A DNA stretch of 64,000 bases from Bryobacteraceae bacterium. Lineage in GTDB: Bacteria > Acidobacteriota > Terriglobia > Bryobacterales > Bryobacteraceae. Positions within the stretch are counted from its first letter, which is position 1. Each line of letters starts with the position of its first letter. Position numbers and translations under genes: made by a program. Under the pieces are notes generated by a model. The model saw nothing but the letters and a program-made list of their open reading frames with translations. It made no database searches and was not told the origin of the DNA. Of this stretch, positions 62,413 through 64,000 are shown piece after piece. The DNA is taken from contig JAIEMJ010000015.1 in assembly GCA_019752335.1 (NCBI GenBank), positions 1-64,000 of the forward strand, written 5' to 3'.

Positions 62413-64000
62413 TTATTCCTTCGTAATCGTTTCGTCGAGATTCAAGACGACGCTCATGGCGAGCGTCCAGGCGGCGAGTTCGGCGTTATCGCCGGTGGCT
62501 TTCGATTCGCCTACGGCGACTAACTTCGCGGCCAACTCCGGCGAACGGCGGTAGTCAGCGAGCTTCTGCTGGGCGAGCTCCAGCACGATCTTGGCTTCGT
62601 TTGGCGCGGGCGGACGAGCCAGGGCGAGCAGGAACGCGCGGTCGACTCGCTTGGCGGGATTGGGTCCCGCTTCGCGCATCACGCGCTGGGCCAAGGCACG
62701 GGCCGCTTCCACGTACGTGGTGTCGTTCATCAGCGCCAGCGCCTGCAGGGGCGTGTTGGTCACCGCGCGGCGGGCAACGCATTTTTCGCGATCCGGTGCG
62801 TCGAAGGTGGAAAGCGTCGAAGGCGGCATGGTCCGCTTCCAGAAGGTGTACATGGAGCGGCGGTAGAGGTCTTCGCCGTGCGACTGCTGATAGGTCTGCG
62901 CGCTGAACTCTGCGCCGAAGGCGAGCTCTTCCCACAGGCCCGGCGGTTGATAGGGCAGCACGCTGGGCCCGCCGACCTTGGCATTGAGAAGTCCGCTGGC
63001 GGCCAACATCGTGTCGCGGACCAACTCGGCGGGTAGCCGGAATCGCGGGCCGCGAGCCAAGAGACGATTCTCCGGGTCGCGCTCCCGCAGCGCGGCGTTC
63101 GATTGCGACGCTTGCCGGTAAGTCGCCGACAGCAAAATCTGCTTCTGCAGGGCCTTCGTATCCCAGCCCGAAGTGACATACTCCGTCGCCAGCCAGTCGA
63201 GTAACTCCGGGTGCGAAGGCGCTTCGCCTTGCGAGCCGAAGTCCTCGCTGGTCTTTACCAGGCCTGTGCCGAAGTACATTTGCCAGAAACGATTCACGGC
63301 GACGCGCGCCGTAAGCGGATGCTGCGGACTCGTCAGCCATTGGGCCAGCGTCAGGCGGTTGGCGGGCGCGCCGGCCGGCAGTGGCGGCATGCTGCTGGGG
63401 ACCCCTGGCGTAAGCTTCTCCGTCTGATTGCGGTAATCGCCACGCGCGAGTAAGTAAGTGTCGCGTGGTTTTTCGGCTTCCTTCATCACCATCACGGTTT
63501 CGATGGACCAATCGAGGTCGTCGCGCTCGCGCTTCAGGTCTACTAACTCCGCCGCGAGTTTCTGATGCTCGGGCGGCGCGGCGTGCCGGAAGTACCAGTC
63601 GCGCAGCATGGTCTCCTGTTCGGCGGCCCGCTTCGTTAAGGCCAGGTTCTCGCGCAGCGGAGTATCTTCCTGCAGAATGCGCAATTCAGCCGGAGTTAGT
63701 TCGCGATCATAAAAACGGATGTCGTCGATGCGGCCGCGCAGACGCTCGGCCTCAATCCGGCCGCCGATCGTCACCGGGCCTTCGATTTCCTGAAAAGGCT
63801 GCGTGAGGGTATGGCGGACCACTTCCATTTCGACGGCCTCGCCGTTCAGATAGACTTTGTCCGCCGTAAAGGCCAGATGCATGCCGACGTCGCTCTTGGT
63901 GCGCACGAAGACCGGCTCCTTAAAGCGCGCCTCCCAAACGCGATCCGGCCAGCGTTCCACCTTGCGGAGGACAATGCGCGCTTTCTGCTGCATGCGCGGC
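62413..64000 (-). CDS. DUF1553 (PSD1) protein with LamG-like domain, third copy (N-terminus beyond window)
   Basis: The visible 529 or so residues are the C-terminal part. A concanavalin/LamG-like beta-sandwich is at about the first 110 residues (VGMHLAFTADKVYLNGEAVEMEVV, GRIDDIRFYDRELTPAEL). Then come a helical linker (HQKLAAELVDLKRERDDLDW), the DUF1553 core (HPLTARVAVNRFWQMYFGTGLVKTSEDFGSQGEAPSHPELLDWLATEY, LQKQILLSATYRQAS, AELVRDTMLAASGLL) and CVARRAVTNTPLQALALMND. DUF1549 and any cytochrome domain should lie to the right of the window. Unlike the other two copies, this one carries an inserted carbohydrate-binding-like LamG domain. Confidence 0.9.
   Translation of the reverse strand, partial: PRMQQKARIVLRKVERWPDRVWEARFKEPVFVRTKSDVGMHLAFTADKVYLNGEAVEMEVVRHTLTQPFQEIEGPVTIGGRIEAERLRGRIDDIRFYDRELTPAELRILQEDTPLRENLALTKRAAEQETMLRDWYFRHAAPPEHQKLAAELVDLKRERDDLDWSIETVMVMKEAEKPRDTYLLARGDYRNQTEKLTPGVPSSMPPLPAGAPANRLTLAQWLTSPQHPLTARVAVNRFWQMYFGTGLVKTSEDFGSQGEAPSHPELLDWLATEYVTSGWDTKALQKQILLSATYRQASQSNAALRERDPENRLLARGPRFRLPAELVRDTMLAASGLLNAKVGGPSVLPYQPPGLWEELAFGAEFSAQTYQQSHGEDLYRRSMYTFWKRTMPPSTLSTFDAPDREKCVARRAVTNTPLQALALMNDTTYVEAARALAQRVMREAGPNPAKRVDRAFLLALARPPAPNEAKIVLELAQQKLADYRRSPELAAKLVAVGESKATGDNAELAAWTLAMSVVLNLDETITKE

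Overview
This is a GC-rich bacterial chromosome segment. Gene content points to an Acidobacteriota of the Solibacter/Bryobacter type. Pointers are two very large Oar-like TonB-dependent transporters with N-terminal carboxypeptidase-regulatory-like domains, three DUF1549/DUF1553 plus DUF1501 gene pairs, the remains of an acidobacterial-type ECF sigma factor/Ser-Thr kinase pair, and a TMTC-like TPR membrane protein. The taxonomic placement is inference from gene families. No rRNA operon, CRISPR array, prophage or intact insertion sequence was seen.

Layout. 1-15.7 kb is mostly housekeeping: two acetyltransferases, a TPR membrane protein, nth, tRNA-Phe, a YihY protein, an RND pump remnant, divergent uvrA/mutY, an aquaglyceroporin, an SGNH esterase, proC, a cupin, a CpaE-like ATPase, an ArgD-like aminotransferase and a DoxX/thioredoxin-like membrane protein. 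That last gene and an exported amidohydrolase (15.7-17.3 kb) have head-to-head overlapping start codons. 17.3-23.7 kb is the flagellar basal-body/export operon flgB-flgC-fliE-fliF-fliG-fliH-fliI-fliJ on the minus strand. 23.8-28.7 kb holds rdgB, rph, a 47-residue membrane protein, xseB and a small catabolic cluster (Ldh-type dehydrogenase, sugar-binding lipoprotein, SDR). A pentapeptide-repeat protein follows.

29.7-43.2 kb is the accessory core. It has one stand-alone Oar-like transporter with two palindromes upstream, then a tightly packed six-gene minus-strand operon: DUF1549/DUF1553, DUF1501, LacI regulator, Oar-like transporter, MFS anion symporter, SDR. A near-perfect LacI-type operator overlaps the predicted promoter in front of its first gene. 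This looks like a self-regulated carbohydrate uptake and oxidation locus in which the cytochrome-like DUF1549/DUF1553 protein and the Tat-exported DUF1501 protein are integral parts.

43.2-64 kb: a duplicated small coiled-coil gene, a TIGR00300-type enzyme with queF and an amber-interrupted methyltransferase, PilZ and YdeI proteins, a decayed sigma/kinase pair, a subtilisin with a P-domain, a second DUF1549/DUF1501 pair with a phosphotransferase, an RHH/DUF433 pair, an enolase paralog lacking a conserved active-site His and coupled to an amino-acid permease, a secreted protein, a structured RNA locus between two matching operator palindromes, recO, and a third DUF1501/DUF1553 pair running off the end.

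A recurring signal is a -10 hexamer ending only 4-11 bases before the start codon (cupin, amidohydrolase, DoxX/Trx protein, argD-like, flgB, mutY, nth, ydeI, both DUF1549 operons). This suggests that leaderless mRNAs are common in this organism.
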